NCBI GenBank assembly: GCA_018825965.1
Contig: JAHKAA010000035.1
Coordinates: forward strand, 1 to 64,000
Source of the DNA: Gammaproteobacteria bacterium
GTDB taxonomy: Bacteria > Pseudomonadota > Gammaproteobacteria > Enterobacterales > Alteromonadaceae
DNA length: 64,000 bases
Direction: 5' to 3'
Position numbers and translations under genes: made by a program. Below the pieces are notes generated by a model. The model worked only from the letters and a program-made list of their open reading frames with translations, was not told the origin of the DNA and did no database searches. Shown piece after piece: positions 7,217 to 16,400 of the stretch. Positions within the stretch are counted from its first letter, which is position 1. Each line of letters opens with the position of its first letter.

Positions 7217-7986
7217 AAAAATACTGTTGTTTTATAGGCCTTATGGGTCTCAGTTTTTTTACCCCCACTATTTTTGCCCAAACGACTCCTGGCCAAACTC
7301 AGCAAGCCGAATTCGCCCTGGGTATTGGTGTGGCGAGTTTTCAAACTGCCCAAAAAGGAGTCAAAGCCAAACAAATTGCCATGCCGCTGGTTTCTTACCG
7401 GGGTGAGCGTCTGAGCTTTCAAGTGACGACACTGAGCTACAAGATGGCAGAATTTGAAGGTGTAGCACTTAGCGCGCTGGTGTCGGGTCGCATTCAGGGT
7501 TATGAAGCCGCAGACAGTCCTTATCTGCAGGGTATGAAAATGCGCTCAGACACAGTGGATGGTGGAATTAGTGTCGATTGGAATGGCTTCAGCCTCTCTT
7601 ACAAACATGATCTGTTGTCCAGACACCAGGGGGATGAAGTTGCACTCTTCTACAGCAAAGGCTTTGATTTCGGCAAATTACAACTGATAACAGGTGCAGG
7701 CATGTCCTGGCAGAGCAAAAAGCTGAATCAGTATTATTTTGGTGTGAATGGCAGTGAAGCTCAAAATTTAGTGGTGCAAGGCCAGGTATTCAATCGCACA
7801 GAATACCAGGTAGACGCAGCCTTAGTACCCAAAGTGAATGCCATGGCTATTTACTCCTTATCACCATCATGGGCGTTAATAGGTGGCGGTGAAGTAGAAG
7901 TTTTACCAGAGGAAATTACCGACAGCCCCATCATGGATGAAAAAAATACATGGGGTGTTTTTCTCGGCATAGTGCGTAATTTTTAA
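7213..7986 (+). CDS. MipA/OmpV family outer-membrane protein
   Basis: This 257-residue protein has a signal peptide (residues 1-22, cleavage after FAQ region) and a beta-rich body ending in a C-terminal aromatic (VRNF), typical for outer-membrane barrels. The pattern LGIGVASFQTAQKGVKAKQIAMPLVSYRGERLSFQ fits MipA/OmpV proteins, in which the early strands carry a conserved Y-x-G segment. MipA scaffolds peptidoglycan enzymes in E. coli, and many relatives are of unknown role and often sit beside two-component or AraC regulators, as here. It overlaps the DUF2306 gene by four bases, so the pair is one operon. Confidence 0.8.
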   Translation: MKKYCCFIGLMGLSFFTPTIFAQTTPGQTQQAEFALGIGVASFQTAQKGVKAKQIAMPLVSYRGERLSFQVTTLSYKMAEFEGVALSALVSGRIQGYEAADSPYLQGMKMRSDTVDGGISVDWNGFSLSYKHDLLSRHQGDEVALFYSKGFDFGKLQLITGAGMSWQSKKLNQYYFGVNGSEAQNLVVQGQVFNRTEYQVDAALVPKVNAMAIYSLSPSWALIGGGEVEVLPEEITDSPIMDEKNTWGVFLGIVRNF

Positions 7987-7999
7987 AGCTGATTGTTTA

Positions 8000-8031
8000 C
8001 GCGATGACCCACGAGCAGCCGGTCATCGCGT
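8000..8031 (+). terminator. Inverted repeat after mipA-like gene
   Basis: CGCGATGACC and GGTCATCGCG form a perfect 10-bp stem with an 11-base loop, 16 bases after the stop. There is no T-run after it, so it is a stem-loop that could protect the mRNA 3' end or terminate weakly, not a textbook intrinsic terminator. Confidence 0.4.
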
Positions 8032-8216
8032 CGCAGTGCTTTCATTTGGGCCAAGCTAAGGTTGAGCGCGCATGATCTGAAAAAGCTGAATACACCCTGA
8101 GGCTAGACATCGGGCTGAGGAAAGTAGCCAACATGACTGACAAAAAAAGTTTTGGGACAAACAACCAGCCGGTTATGCCAGGCGTGCGAAAGCCAAAACG
8201 GCTGAACCTGACCGTG

Positions 8217-8687
8217 CTACTTAAATACCCGAGGATCAAATTCAAACTTCAGTTTCTCCGCTTTTGCCAGTATTTGAATTAATGCCGGGTGCTTTGGATT
8301 GACAATATAGTTGTGATCGCGGGGAGATATGGAAGAGGGGACTTGCAGCGCGGCGTATTCTGGATGTGGTTCGTTAAGAAACTCGTCGCCAATCAGTTGT
8401 GTACTTTCGTTTGCAGGAATAGTCCGCCAGCTGGCTGGTAAATCTTCCTGATCTAACTTCGCAATCAACTGCTCTGGCATATCAATAGCGTATAGGTCGT
8501 ATAGCTCGATTACTGCTGGGTCTTTGGTTAAGTGAACAAATACTTCCAAAACACAAAGCGATTCGGCTCCTGCAAAGTATAAAGCTTCAGTGCCTTTGCT
8601 GTTCCAGCGCCCGCCATAAAGTTTTGCGCCTGCCGGGCTAAAGGGGGCTTCAGCAAATTTTTTCTGCGTCAGCCTGTACAGCTTCAT
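8217..8687 (-). CDS. RES-domain toxin
   Basis: This 156-residue protein is a RES-domain toxin: KLYGGRWNSKGTEALYFAGAESLCVLEVFVHL contains the conserved Arg (R27 region), the Tyr of ALYFA and the Glu of VLEVFVH that line the NAD pocket. RES toxins (MbcT and Res families) degrade NAD by hydrolysis or phosphorolysis and stop growth until the antitoxin is restored. The ATG overlaps the antitoxin stop in an ATGA, so toxin translation depends on antitoxin translation. The Xre/DUF2384 partner confirms the family. Confidence 0.9.
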   Translation of the reverse strand: MKLYRLTQKKFAEAPFSPAGAKLYGGRWNSKGTEALYFAGAESLCVLEVFVHLTKDPAVIELYDLYAIDMPEQLIAKLDQEDLPASWRTIPANESTQLIGDEFLNEPHPEYAALQVPSSISPRDHNYIVNPKHPALIQILAKAEKLKFEFDPRVFK

Positions 8688-9139
8688 CAGGAAAATACAC
8701 CATGTTCCACCCGGCCAATCAGGTCTTTTACAATCTCGAAATCGACTGTGGTTGATACCATGTCTAAAGGTCTTTTACCGTCTAAACCATAGACACTGCT
8801 TTTCATCCACTCAAGCGCACGCTCTTCATCATTAAATAGCTCGGTGGCCAGTTTCATCAGCATGGCGAGGCGGTACATGGCATCACTTTCCTGAGTGCTG
8901 AAACGTTCGCTATTTTTTAGTCTGCGTTTGATGGTACTGACAGGAATAAGGGTGATCTGGTGAAACTCGTGTTGTGACAATCCGGCTTTGGCGACCAGGT
9001 TACGATACACCACTGGCTTAAAGCCCTGATGCACAGCTTCAGTGCGAACTGTTTTAGCGTCTTCAATACCAAGGCTAAACCAAAAGTTTGTTTTATGGTT
9101 TTGTGTTGGCTTAAAGCTTTGAAGTTCGATGGCAGACAT
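8687..9139 (-). CDS. Xre/MbcA/ParS-type antitoxin with DUF2384 domain
   Basis: This 150-residue protein has an Xre-like helix-turn-helix at about residues 45-80 (YRNLVAKAGLSQHEFHQ, then TIKRRLKN) and a C-terminal DUF2384 domain at about 95-147 (GLDGKRPLDMV, then LIGRVEHGV) that blocks the RES active site in solved pairs. It is the upstream gene of the operon and normally represses its own promoter as the complex. That promoter must lie in 9140-9278, between this gene and the divergent phd gene. Confidence 0.88.
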   Translation of the reverse strand: MSAIELQSFKPTQNHKTNFWFSLGIEDAKTVRTEAVHQGFKPVVYRNLVAKAGLSQHEFHQITLIPVSTIKRRLKNSERFSTQESDAMYRLAMLMKLATELFNDEERALEWMKSSVYGLDGKRPLDMVSTTVDFEIVKDLIGRVEHGVFS

Positions 9140-9278
9140 CGGCAGTTACCTTCGTTTTGTTTATCCTGGCTTTGTTTTGCCAGGGCCAAATGGCCTACTT
9201 ATTGTGGTTCATATGAGCTGTTATTGCAACTTGCAGCAACTTCATTGTGAAGTGACCCCCATTCTGAATTTGCATAAA

Positions 9279-9305
9279 TCGAACGATTCGACTATTTTGA
9301 ACGAT
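9279..9305 (+). promoter_or_regulatory. Operator-like repeats upstream of phd
   Basis: TCGAA-CGA-TTCGA (9279-9291) is a perfect palindrome, and GAACGAT recurs as a direct repeat at 9281 and 9299. It lies 26 bases before the phd GTG start and fits an autoregulatory site for a Phd/YefM antitoxin. Sequence-based inference only. Confidence 0.4.
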
Positions 9306-9330
9306 AAATTGTCCGCTTTTGGAGCCAGCC

Positions 9331-9579
9331 GTGATTTCTTTAACCGCAAACGAAGCAAAAACTAAGTTTGGCACTATGTTGCTTACTGCTCAATCGGAGC
9401 CCGTAGAGATAGTGAAAAATGGTACTTCTGTTGCATTTGTAATTTCAGCCAAAGAGTATAAAAAGCTGGAAGAGATGAAAATGGAACTGGTCAAAGCTCG
9501 TTTTCAGAATATCAGTGAAGAAGAGCTGCAGGATGGTCAAAGCTTTTTTGACGAATTGGATTCCGGAAAATATGACTGA
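9331..9579 (+). CDS. Phd/YefM-family antitoxin
   Basis: This antitoxin of 82 residues from GTG 9331 begins MISLTANEAKTKFGTMLLTAQSEPVEIVKNGTSVAFVISAKEY, the classic Phd/YefM DNA-binding fold. The C-terminal ISEEELQDGQSFFDELDSG tail is acidic and would wrap the toxin. The frame extends to a TTG at 9319, but family starts align with ISLTANEAK, so I prefer the GTG. TGATG overlaps the toxin start. It pairs with the RelE/ParE-like toxin that follows. Confidence 0.85.
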   Translation: MISLTANEAKTKFGTMLLTAQSEPVEIVKNGTSVAFVISAKEYKKLEEMKMELVKARFQNISEEELQDGQSFFDELDSGKYD

Positions 9580-9902
9580 TGGCAAAAACTCCGTTTTTAC
9601 TTCGTGGCCATGCCAGAGCTGATTTGGTGGCTATACGTAAATACACAATTGAAACCTGGGGCAATGACCAGTGGTTGAGCTACAAAAAGATTCTGCTGCA
9701 AAAGCTGCAAAGCCTTGCCGATGATCCGGAAATAGGAATTCAATTAAAAGACGTTGCTGATAATGCCTATAGGTTTCCACTAAAAGATCAGGTCGTGTAC
9801 TACCTGAAGCGAAAATCCGACGTGGTTATTGTCGGCATACTGTCTAATAGTATGGCTCCTGAACAGCATGTATTGCGTCAGCAGGATTTGACTCAGGATT
9901 AA
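9579..9902 (+). CDS. RelE/ParE-family toxin
   Basis: This 107-residue toxin carries ARADLVAIRKYTIETWGNDQW near the N-terminus and RFPLKDQVVYYLKRKSDVVIVGILSNSMAPEQHV near the C-terminus, the core strands of the RelE/ParE superfamily. The TIETWG helix and the C-terminal pattern resemble ParE (gyrase poison) more than RelE (ribosome-dependent mRNA cleavage), but I cannot decide between the two. Start overlaps the antitoxin stop by one base, normal for this operon type. Confidence 0.82.
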   Translation: MAKTPFLLRGHARADLVAIRKYTIETWGNDQWLSYKKILLQKLQSLADDPEIGIQLKDVADNAYRFPLKDQVVYYLKRKSDVVIVGILSNSMAPEQHVLRQQDLTQD

Positions 9903-10044
9903 GTTCTACCTTCCTCAAATTTTACCTCTTGGTCTATTCTCCCTAATTTCATACAAAACCCAATAGGCGTATGCAACTCACTGTGGCAAAATCAGTTTTC
10001 TAGCTTAAACGCAAACTAATAAAGACTAACGGAGTACTGTCGCA

Positions 10045-13000
10045 TTGGCACTTGAGCCTGGTTTTTTAGTGATCCATTCCAATCAGCTGGAGCAGCTGCG
10101 TGCGCTTTTGGTGCAGTTTTGTCAGCGTTATCCGCTTTCGCCTTTAGAGCTGGAGCAAGTGCTGGTGCAAAGTAATGGTATAGCGCAGTGGCTGAAACTC
10201 GCTTTTGCTGCTTCCCCGGATGAAGCAGATCCTTTTGCTCGTGGTTTAGGTATAGCTGCTGCTCTGCAGGTGCAGTTGCCTGGCCGTTTTATCTGGAGCA
10301 TGTATCAGTTGGCGTTGCCAGAGCAGCAACTGCCTGATTTATCTGTCTTTAGTAAAGACAGTTTACGCTGGCGTATTTTCCGTTTATTGCCTGCTTTAGT
10401 CACACAAGATGAATTTGAGCTGCTGCGCCGTTTTATCAGTGACGATAAAGACCAGCAAAAACGCTCACAGCTGGCGCTGAAACTGGCGGATTTATTTGAC
10501 CAGTATCAGGTGTACCGTGCCGACTGGCTGGCCGATTGGGCCAAGGGGTTGTACCGCTTAGCGCAAATGGATGGTGATGCGAAAGCCATGCCTGATGATC
10601 AGCTGTGGCAGGCCAAACTCTGGCAGGCGATTTTGGCTGAACTGCCAGCAGAACAGCAGCAACAAAGCCGGTTTTCGTTGCATCAGGCCTTTTTACAGCA
10701 AGTAAAAAGTTGGAAAAAGGCGCCAAAAAATTTACCACGCCGGGTGATAATTTTTGGTATTTCGTCTTTGCCACAACAGATGCTGGAAGTTTTGTCGGCT
10801 TTAGCGCCTTATTGCCAGATTTTATTGGCGGTACTCAACCCTTGTCAGTTGTATTGGGCTGATATTATTGCCGAAAAAGACAAAGTAAAAGCAGCGCAAA
10901 AACGCCAGCCACAAAAGGCCGGTTTTTTACCTTTTGCCAGTGCTGAGCAGTTATCAGGCCAGGCGCAGCCTTTGCTGGCGGCCTGGGGCAAACAGGGGCG
11001 GGACTATATTCGCTTGCTGGATCAGTTTGACGAAACAGCCGCTCATAAAGAGCTGTTTGCCCATCAAAAAGTCGATTTATTTGAAGCTCCTAATACCAGC
11101 CATTTATTAGGCCAGTTGCAGGACGATATTTTGTTGCTGCGATCCATCACAGAAAGCCAAAGCCAGTGGCCGGCATTAACAACAAAAGCGGCGCGTAGCA
11201 TCAGCTTTCAAAAAGCTCATAGCCCGCTTCGCGAAGTGGAAATTCTGCATGACCACCTGCTGCAGCTTTTTGCTGATAACCCGGAGTTGGGCGCTAAAGA
11301 GGTGATGGTGATGGTGCCGGACATTAATTTGTACGCGCCTCTGATTGAAGCTGTGTTTGGCAAAGTGCCGATGGGCGATTTGCGTTATATCCCCTACAGT
11401 ATTTCCGATCAAAACAGTAAAAAGCAGCAGCCTTTGTTGCAGGCGTTAGAAGTGCTGTTAAGCCCGGAGCAACAACGTTTAAATGCCAGTACCGTCTTCG
11501 ATATGCTGGATATCAGCGCCTTGCAGCAGCGTTTTGGTTTAAAAGTTGCCGCTTTACCCAAGATTAAACAGTGGATTGAAGGGGCTGGTATTCGCTGGGG
11601 GTTGGATCAACAACATCGTCAGCAACTGGGTTTACAACATGGCTTTGAGCAAAATAGCTGGTTTTTTGGTATTCGTCGTATGCTGCTGGGTTATGTGGCG
11701 GGCGACACAGCGCCATGGCAAGGCATAGCACCTTATGCCGATGTGGCGGGATTAGAAGCCGCTGAACTTGGTCCTGTGCTGGTCTTGCTGCAAAAAATCA
11801 ACGAGCTGTGGCAACAACTGGCGGTAAAACGCAGCCCGGCCGACTGGCATCTGTTATTTACTCAGCTGCTGCAGGACTTTTTCGCGCCAGACGAGCTGGA
11901 AAGCCAGCAACTGCTGCAGCAATTACAACAGCAACTGCAAAGCTGGCTCGACAACACCACAGGCGCTGAACTTTACGAAGAATTAAGTTTACACATTGCC
12001 CGTCAGGCTTTGTTAGAGCCTGTGCAGGCCGGCGGTTTGCAACAGAAGTTTTTTAGTGGTCGCGTCAATTTCGCCACTTTGCTGCCGATGCGCTCCATTC
12101 CTTTTGCGGTGATTTGTTTGCTTGGCATGAACGATGGCGCTTATCCACGGGTGCAGCAGCGGCAGGATTTTGATCTGATGGCGCTGGACTATCGCAGTGG
12201 CGACCGCTCGCGCCGTGATGATGACCGTTATTTATTGCTCGAAGCTTTGTTGTCAGCCCGTCAGCAGTTTTATATCAGTTGGGTGGGTTTTAGCGTTTTT
12301 GATAACAGCGCCCGCGCACCTTCAGTGCTGGTCAGTCAACTGCGTGATCATCTGTCTGCAGGCTGGGCTATGCAGGATGGCTCTGACTTATTAGAGCAAA
12401 TCACTATTGAGCATCCTTTACAGCCTTTTAGCCGCCGTTACCGTGAGGCAGGATCGAACCTTGTGAGCTATCAGCAGGAATGGGCCAGTTTGCATCAAAA
12501 ATCCGGGGCTGCTGTAAAAACTGAAGCACTGCCAGTGCTGAACGATTTAGATTGGACGCTCAAACAAGCCAGCGATTTTATGCGTGAGCCGGTGCGGTTC
12601 TTTTTTAATGAACGTTTAAAAGTACGGCTGGAACTGCCGGAACTGGCCAGTATTAACGATGAAGTTTTTGCGTTAGATCCGCTGGAACGCTGGCAAATGC
12701 AGCAGCAGTTGGTGGCTGAGCTAAAACTTAGTGTTGAACAAAATGGCCAGTGGCAACAACAGGCGGAGCAACAACTGGAGTTATTCCGCTTGCAAGGCCG
12801 TTTGGCTGTGGGATCTGGCGCGGCTTTAATGCAACAGGATTTAGTTGCAGGGCTGGAAGAATTAGCAACTGGCTATCAGCAGTTTTTAACGGCTTATCCA
12901 ATAGCGGACACAGGTTTTTATCCGCTGCGTTTTGTCTGTCCGCAAGGTGAGCTTGCCGAACAGCTCACTGGTTTTCGACAAGGCCCTCCTGACAAAGGAG

Positions 13001-13497
13001 GTTTAGCTTATGCCGAGCTATTGCCTACTGCCTTGATTAAAGACCGCAGCATTGTTTGGCGGCATTTAGTCGCGCCTTATCTGAAGTTGCTTTTATGCTG
13101 CGCCAGCGGTGTGCCGCTTAGGCTTTATGTGCTGTCCAGAGTGGGCCAATTGGTTTTGCAACCTATTGAAAAATCGCAGGCTGAACAGCAACTCGAACAG
13201 ATTTTACAGCTAATGCAACAAGGGTTATCCGAGCCTTTAGCGCTGGAGTTTAGTGTGGGTGTTGAATTGGTGAAACAGCTGGAAAAAGGCGCAGCTTTGG
13301 ACGACAAACTGCGGTCTAAGCTGGGGCGTTTGTACACAGGCGATGACTTCAACGCTGGAGCCTTACAGCGCAGCACTTATTTGCAGCGCGCTTTTGCAGA
13401 CTTTGAGACGCTGTGGCAAAAGGGCCAATTAGAAAAAAATGCCAGTGCTTTATACGCTCCTTTGCTCGCCGTAAACTACAGCGAGGTGTCCGCATGA
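10045..13497 (+). CDS. recC: RecBCD enzyme subunit RecC
   Basis: This 1150-residue protein is RecC, the subunit that holds the catalytically dead helicase fold and recognises Chi during double-strand-break repair and foreign-DNA degradation. N-terminal FLVIHSNQLEQLRALL and VQSNGIAQWLKL are typical. GMNDGAYPR and YRSGDRSRRDDDRYLLLEALLSARQ are strongly conserved RecC blocks. Length is close to E. coli RecC (1122). The start is TTG at 10045, with GGAG ten bases before it. An ATG is not available nearby. The gene overlaps recB by four bases (ATGA). Confidence 0.95.
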   Translation: MALEPGFLVIHSNQLEQLRALLVQFCQRYPLSPLELEQVLVQSNGIAQWLKLAFAASPDEADPFARGLGIAAALQVQLPGRFIWSMYQLALPEQQLPDLSVFSKDSLRWRIFRLLPALVTQDEFELLRRFISDDKDQQKRSQLALKLADLFDQYQVYRADWLADWAKGLYRLAQMDGDAKAMPDDQLWQAKLWQAILAELPAEQQQQSRFSLHQAFLQQVKSWKKAPKNLPRRVIIFGISSLPQQMLEVLSALAPYCQILLAVLNPCQLYWADIIAEKDKVKAAQKRQPQKAGFLPFASAEQLSGQAQPLLAAWGKQGRDYIRLLDQFDETAAHKELFAHQKVDLFEAPNTSHLLGQLQDDILLLRSITESQSQWPALTTKAARSISFQKAHSPLREVEILHDHLLQLFADNPELGAKEVMVMVPDINLYAPLIEAVFGKVPMGDLRYIPYSISDQNSKKQQPLLQALEVLLSPEQQRLNASTVFDMLDISALQQRFGLKVAALPKIKQWIEGAGIRWGLDQQHRQQLGLQHGFEQNSWFFGIRRMLLGYVAGDTAPWQGIAPYADVAGLEAAELGPVLVLLQKINELWQQLAVKRSPADWHLLFTQLLQDFFAPDELESQQLLQQLQQQLQSWLDNTTGAELYEELSLHIARQALLEPVQAGGLQQKFFSGRVNFATLLPMRSIPFAVICLLGMNDGAYPRVQQRQDFDLMALDYRSGDRSRRDDDRYLLLEALLSARQQFYISWVGFSVFDNSARAPSVLVSQLRDHLSAGWAMQDGSDLLEQITIEHPLQPFSRRYREAGSNLVSYQQEWASLHQKSGAAVKTEALPVLNDLDWTLKQASDFMREPVRFFFNERLKVRLELPELASINDEVFALDPLERWQMQQQLVAELKLSVEQNGQWQQQAEQQLELFRLQGRLAVGSGAALMQQDLVAGLEELATGYQQFLTAYPIADTGFYPLRFVCPQGELAEQLTGFRQGPPDKGGLAYAELLPTALIKDRSIVWRHLVAPYLKLLLCCASGVPLRLYVLSRVGQLVLQPIEKSQAEQQLEQILQLMQQGLSEPLALEFSVGVELVKQLEKGAALDDKLRSKLGRLYTGDDFNAGALQRSTYLQRAFADFETLWQKGQLEKNASALYAPLLAVNYSEVSA

Positions 13498-16400
13498 CAA
13501 CTGCACCCACTATCGCCAATCTGGATTTATTATCTTTTCCATTGTCCGGCAGTCAGCTGATTGAAGCCAGCGCAGGCACAGGCAAAACCTTTACCATAGC
13601 GGCTTTGTATTTACGTTTGGTGTTGGGCCATGGTTGCGATAAAGCGTTGTTACCGCCCGATATTTTGGTGGTGACTTTTACCGAAGCTGCAACCCAGGAG
13701 CTGACTGAACGTATAGGCCAGCGCTTAGCCGATGGGGCCCGTTATTTTCGTGAGCAGTCTGAAGAGGCGGATCCATTTTTACAAAGTCTGCGTTGCGAAT
13801 TTACTGCTGAGCAGTGGCCTCATTGTGCCTATCAGCTGGAACTGGCGGTTCAGTATCTGGATGAAGCGGCTATTTCGACTATTCACGGCTGGTGCAATAA
13901 AGTGCTGGCCGAATTTGCGCTCTCCAGCGGTTATTTGTTTGAACAAAACCTGGTGACAGACGTCGAGCAGTTGCAGCTGGACGTGATACGGGATTACTGG
14001 CGTAATTTTTATTACCCCTTGGCGGAAGAGCATATAGCCACAGTCTGGCAACTACTGCAAAACCCTGAAACTTTACGCAAAAAAATTCTGCCGCTGATAA
14101 GCCATCTGGCTTTATTTACTGAACCAAGCCCACCAGCAGAGTTATTGCCCGAAGTCAAAGCAGATCGTAAGCAAAAGCTGGCTGATCTCAAAGCGCCCTG
14201 GAATAACTGGGTCAGCGAAATCCGGATTTTGCTGCATGGTGCTATTGAGCGCAAAGAAGTGGATGGCCGCAAATTGCAGGCGCGTTATCTCGACAGCTGG
14301 TTAGCCAAATTAGTGGCCTGGATAAGCGACCCTGAGATGGTTGATCCGGATTTACAAACAGGCCAAAGCCGCTTAACACCCCAAGGTTTAAGTGAAGCTT
14401 TTAAAGATAAAACGCCACCCAATCATCCGGCTTTTGAGGCTATGGAAAAACTGGCCGATGAACTGGCGGCTTTACCGGATCCAGAGCAGGATTTAGTGCT
14501 GCATGCCGCCTTTTGGTTTGCAAGGCGTTTCCATCAGTTGCAGTTAGAGCGCTCTGAATTAGGTTTTGATGAACTATTAAGCCGCTTGCAGCAGGCACTG
14601 CAAAAAGACGAAGCTGGCTTATTGGCGGAGCGCTTGCGGCGTAAATTCCCGCTGGCGCTTATCGATGAGTTTCAGGACACAGATCCTGTGCAGTATCAGC
14701 TCTTTGATGCCATTTATCAGCTCAATCAGAACAGAACAGATTGCGGCATTTTATTGATAGGGGATCCAAAACAAGCTATTTATGCCTTTCGTGGTGCTGA
14801 TATTTATAGTTATTTAGCAGCCAAACAAGCCACAGCAGGCAGGCATTTTCAACTGCCGAAGAACTTCCGTTCAACGGATGAAATGGTCAGCGCGGTCAAT
14901 CACTTATTTCGTTATGCTGAGCAGCGTGCTTTAGGCGCTTTTGTATTAGGCCGACCGGATTTACTCAGTTTTTATCCGGTAGAAGCTCAAGGTCGTAAAG
15001 AGCGTTTTATGGTGGAGCAACACCAGGCCACAGCGCTGGAGTTTTGTATTAAAGGATCCCCCGATGGCAAAGTATTTAGCAAGGCTGCCTGTTTAGCAGA
15101 AATGGCGCAGGCTTGTGCCGAACAAATAGCCGTATTTTTAAACGGCAGTGTGACCGGCCATACAGGTTTTGTGAAAGAGGGGGAGTTCACAGCCCTTAAA
15201 ACCAGCGATATAGCGGTGTTGGTCAATAACCAGCAGGAAGCCAATGCCATTAAAAAAGCTTTGGCAGAGCGGGATTTGGCGTCCGTGTATTTATCCGATA
15301 AAGGCGCTGTATTTGAAAGCCCGGTGGCGCTGGATTTATTGCTTTGGCTGCGCGCTTGTGCTGAACCACAGCGTGAAGCTTTAGTACGCTCGGCGCTGTC
15401 GAGCTGGAGCTTATCGTTAAATTACTCCAAGCTTGAACAGTTGCTGCAGGATGAGCTGTTGTGGGAGCAGCAACTGGCGCGTTTTGCCAGTTATCAGCAA
15501 CTTTGGCAACAGCAAGGTGTGTTGGTGATGTTATGGCAGCTGATGCGTGATTTTGCGGTGGCTGAATTTTTACAGCAACAGCCATCAGGCGAGCGGCTAC
15601 TGACCGATATTCTGCATTTAGCGGAGCTTTTGCAACAACGCTCTATGGAGCTGGAAGGCCCTGCCGCTCTTATTCGTTATCTGGCCGAGCATTTGGCAGG
15701 TCAGGGCGATTTAGCAGCTGAGCAGCAAAAACTGCGGTTAGAAAGCGACGAAGCCCTGATTAAAATTGTCACTATTCACAAATCCAAAGGTCTGGAATAC
15801 CCACTGGTATTTTTGCCTTTTATTGCTTTAGCGCGCGCTGTAGATGCCAACAAAGGCCCTGTCACTTACCATCAGGACGGTGAACTGACCGTGGTGTTGC
15901 AAGCCAACGAGCAGCAAGCACAACAAGCAGAACGTGAACGTTTGGCCGAAGATATGCGTAAGCTTTATGTGGCGTTAACCAGAGCGCGGCATTATTGCTG
16001 GGTAGGGCTGATGCCGGTCAAAGAGCAAAGCGCTATAGGGTACTTATTATCTGATGATGCGCTGGTATCGCCTGTGGCTTTGCAGGAACAGTTATCGCCT
16101 TTACTGAAACAGCCTGATATTCGCCTCGCCGATAACTTGTCAGAGCAGCGTACACAAGTCGCAGTCATGGATCAGCAGGGCGAGCTATTGCCTTATGCCC
16201 AGATGAATCGTTCGGTCAAAGAGCTGTGGTGGATAGCCAGTTACAGCGCTTTGCTGGAGCAACATCAACAGGACAGTAAAGCGGCTGAGCTTTTTCAGGA
16301 ATTACAGCAGGAACTGGCTCCAGAGCAATTGCAGGATGATAGTGAACCTGTGGAACCTGAAGCTTTGACTATTGCTCAGGGTTTTGTCCGCGGCAGTCAG

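Noticed and set aside
13413..13493. Upstream extension of recB by 27 codons
   Set aside because: It lies inside recC. The ATG at 13494 overlaps the recC stop, the usual arrangement, and gives the RecB N-terminus.
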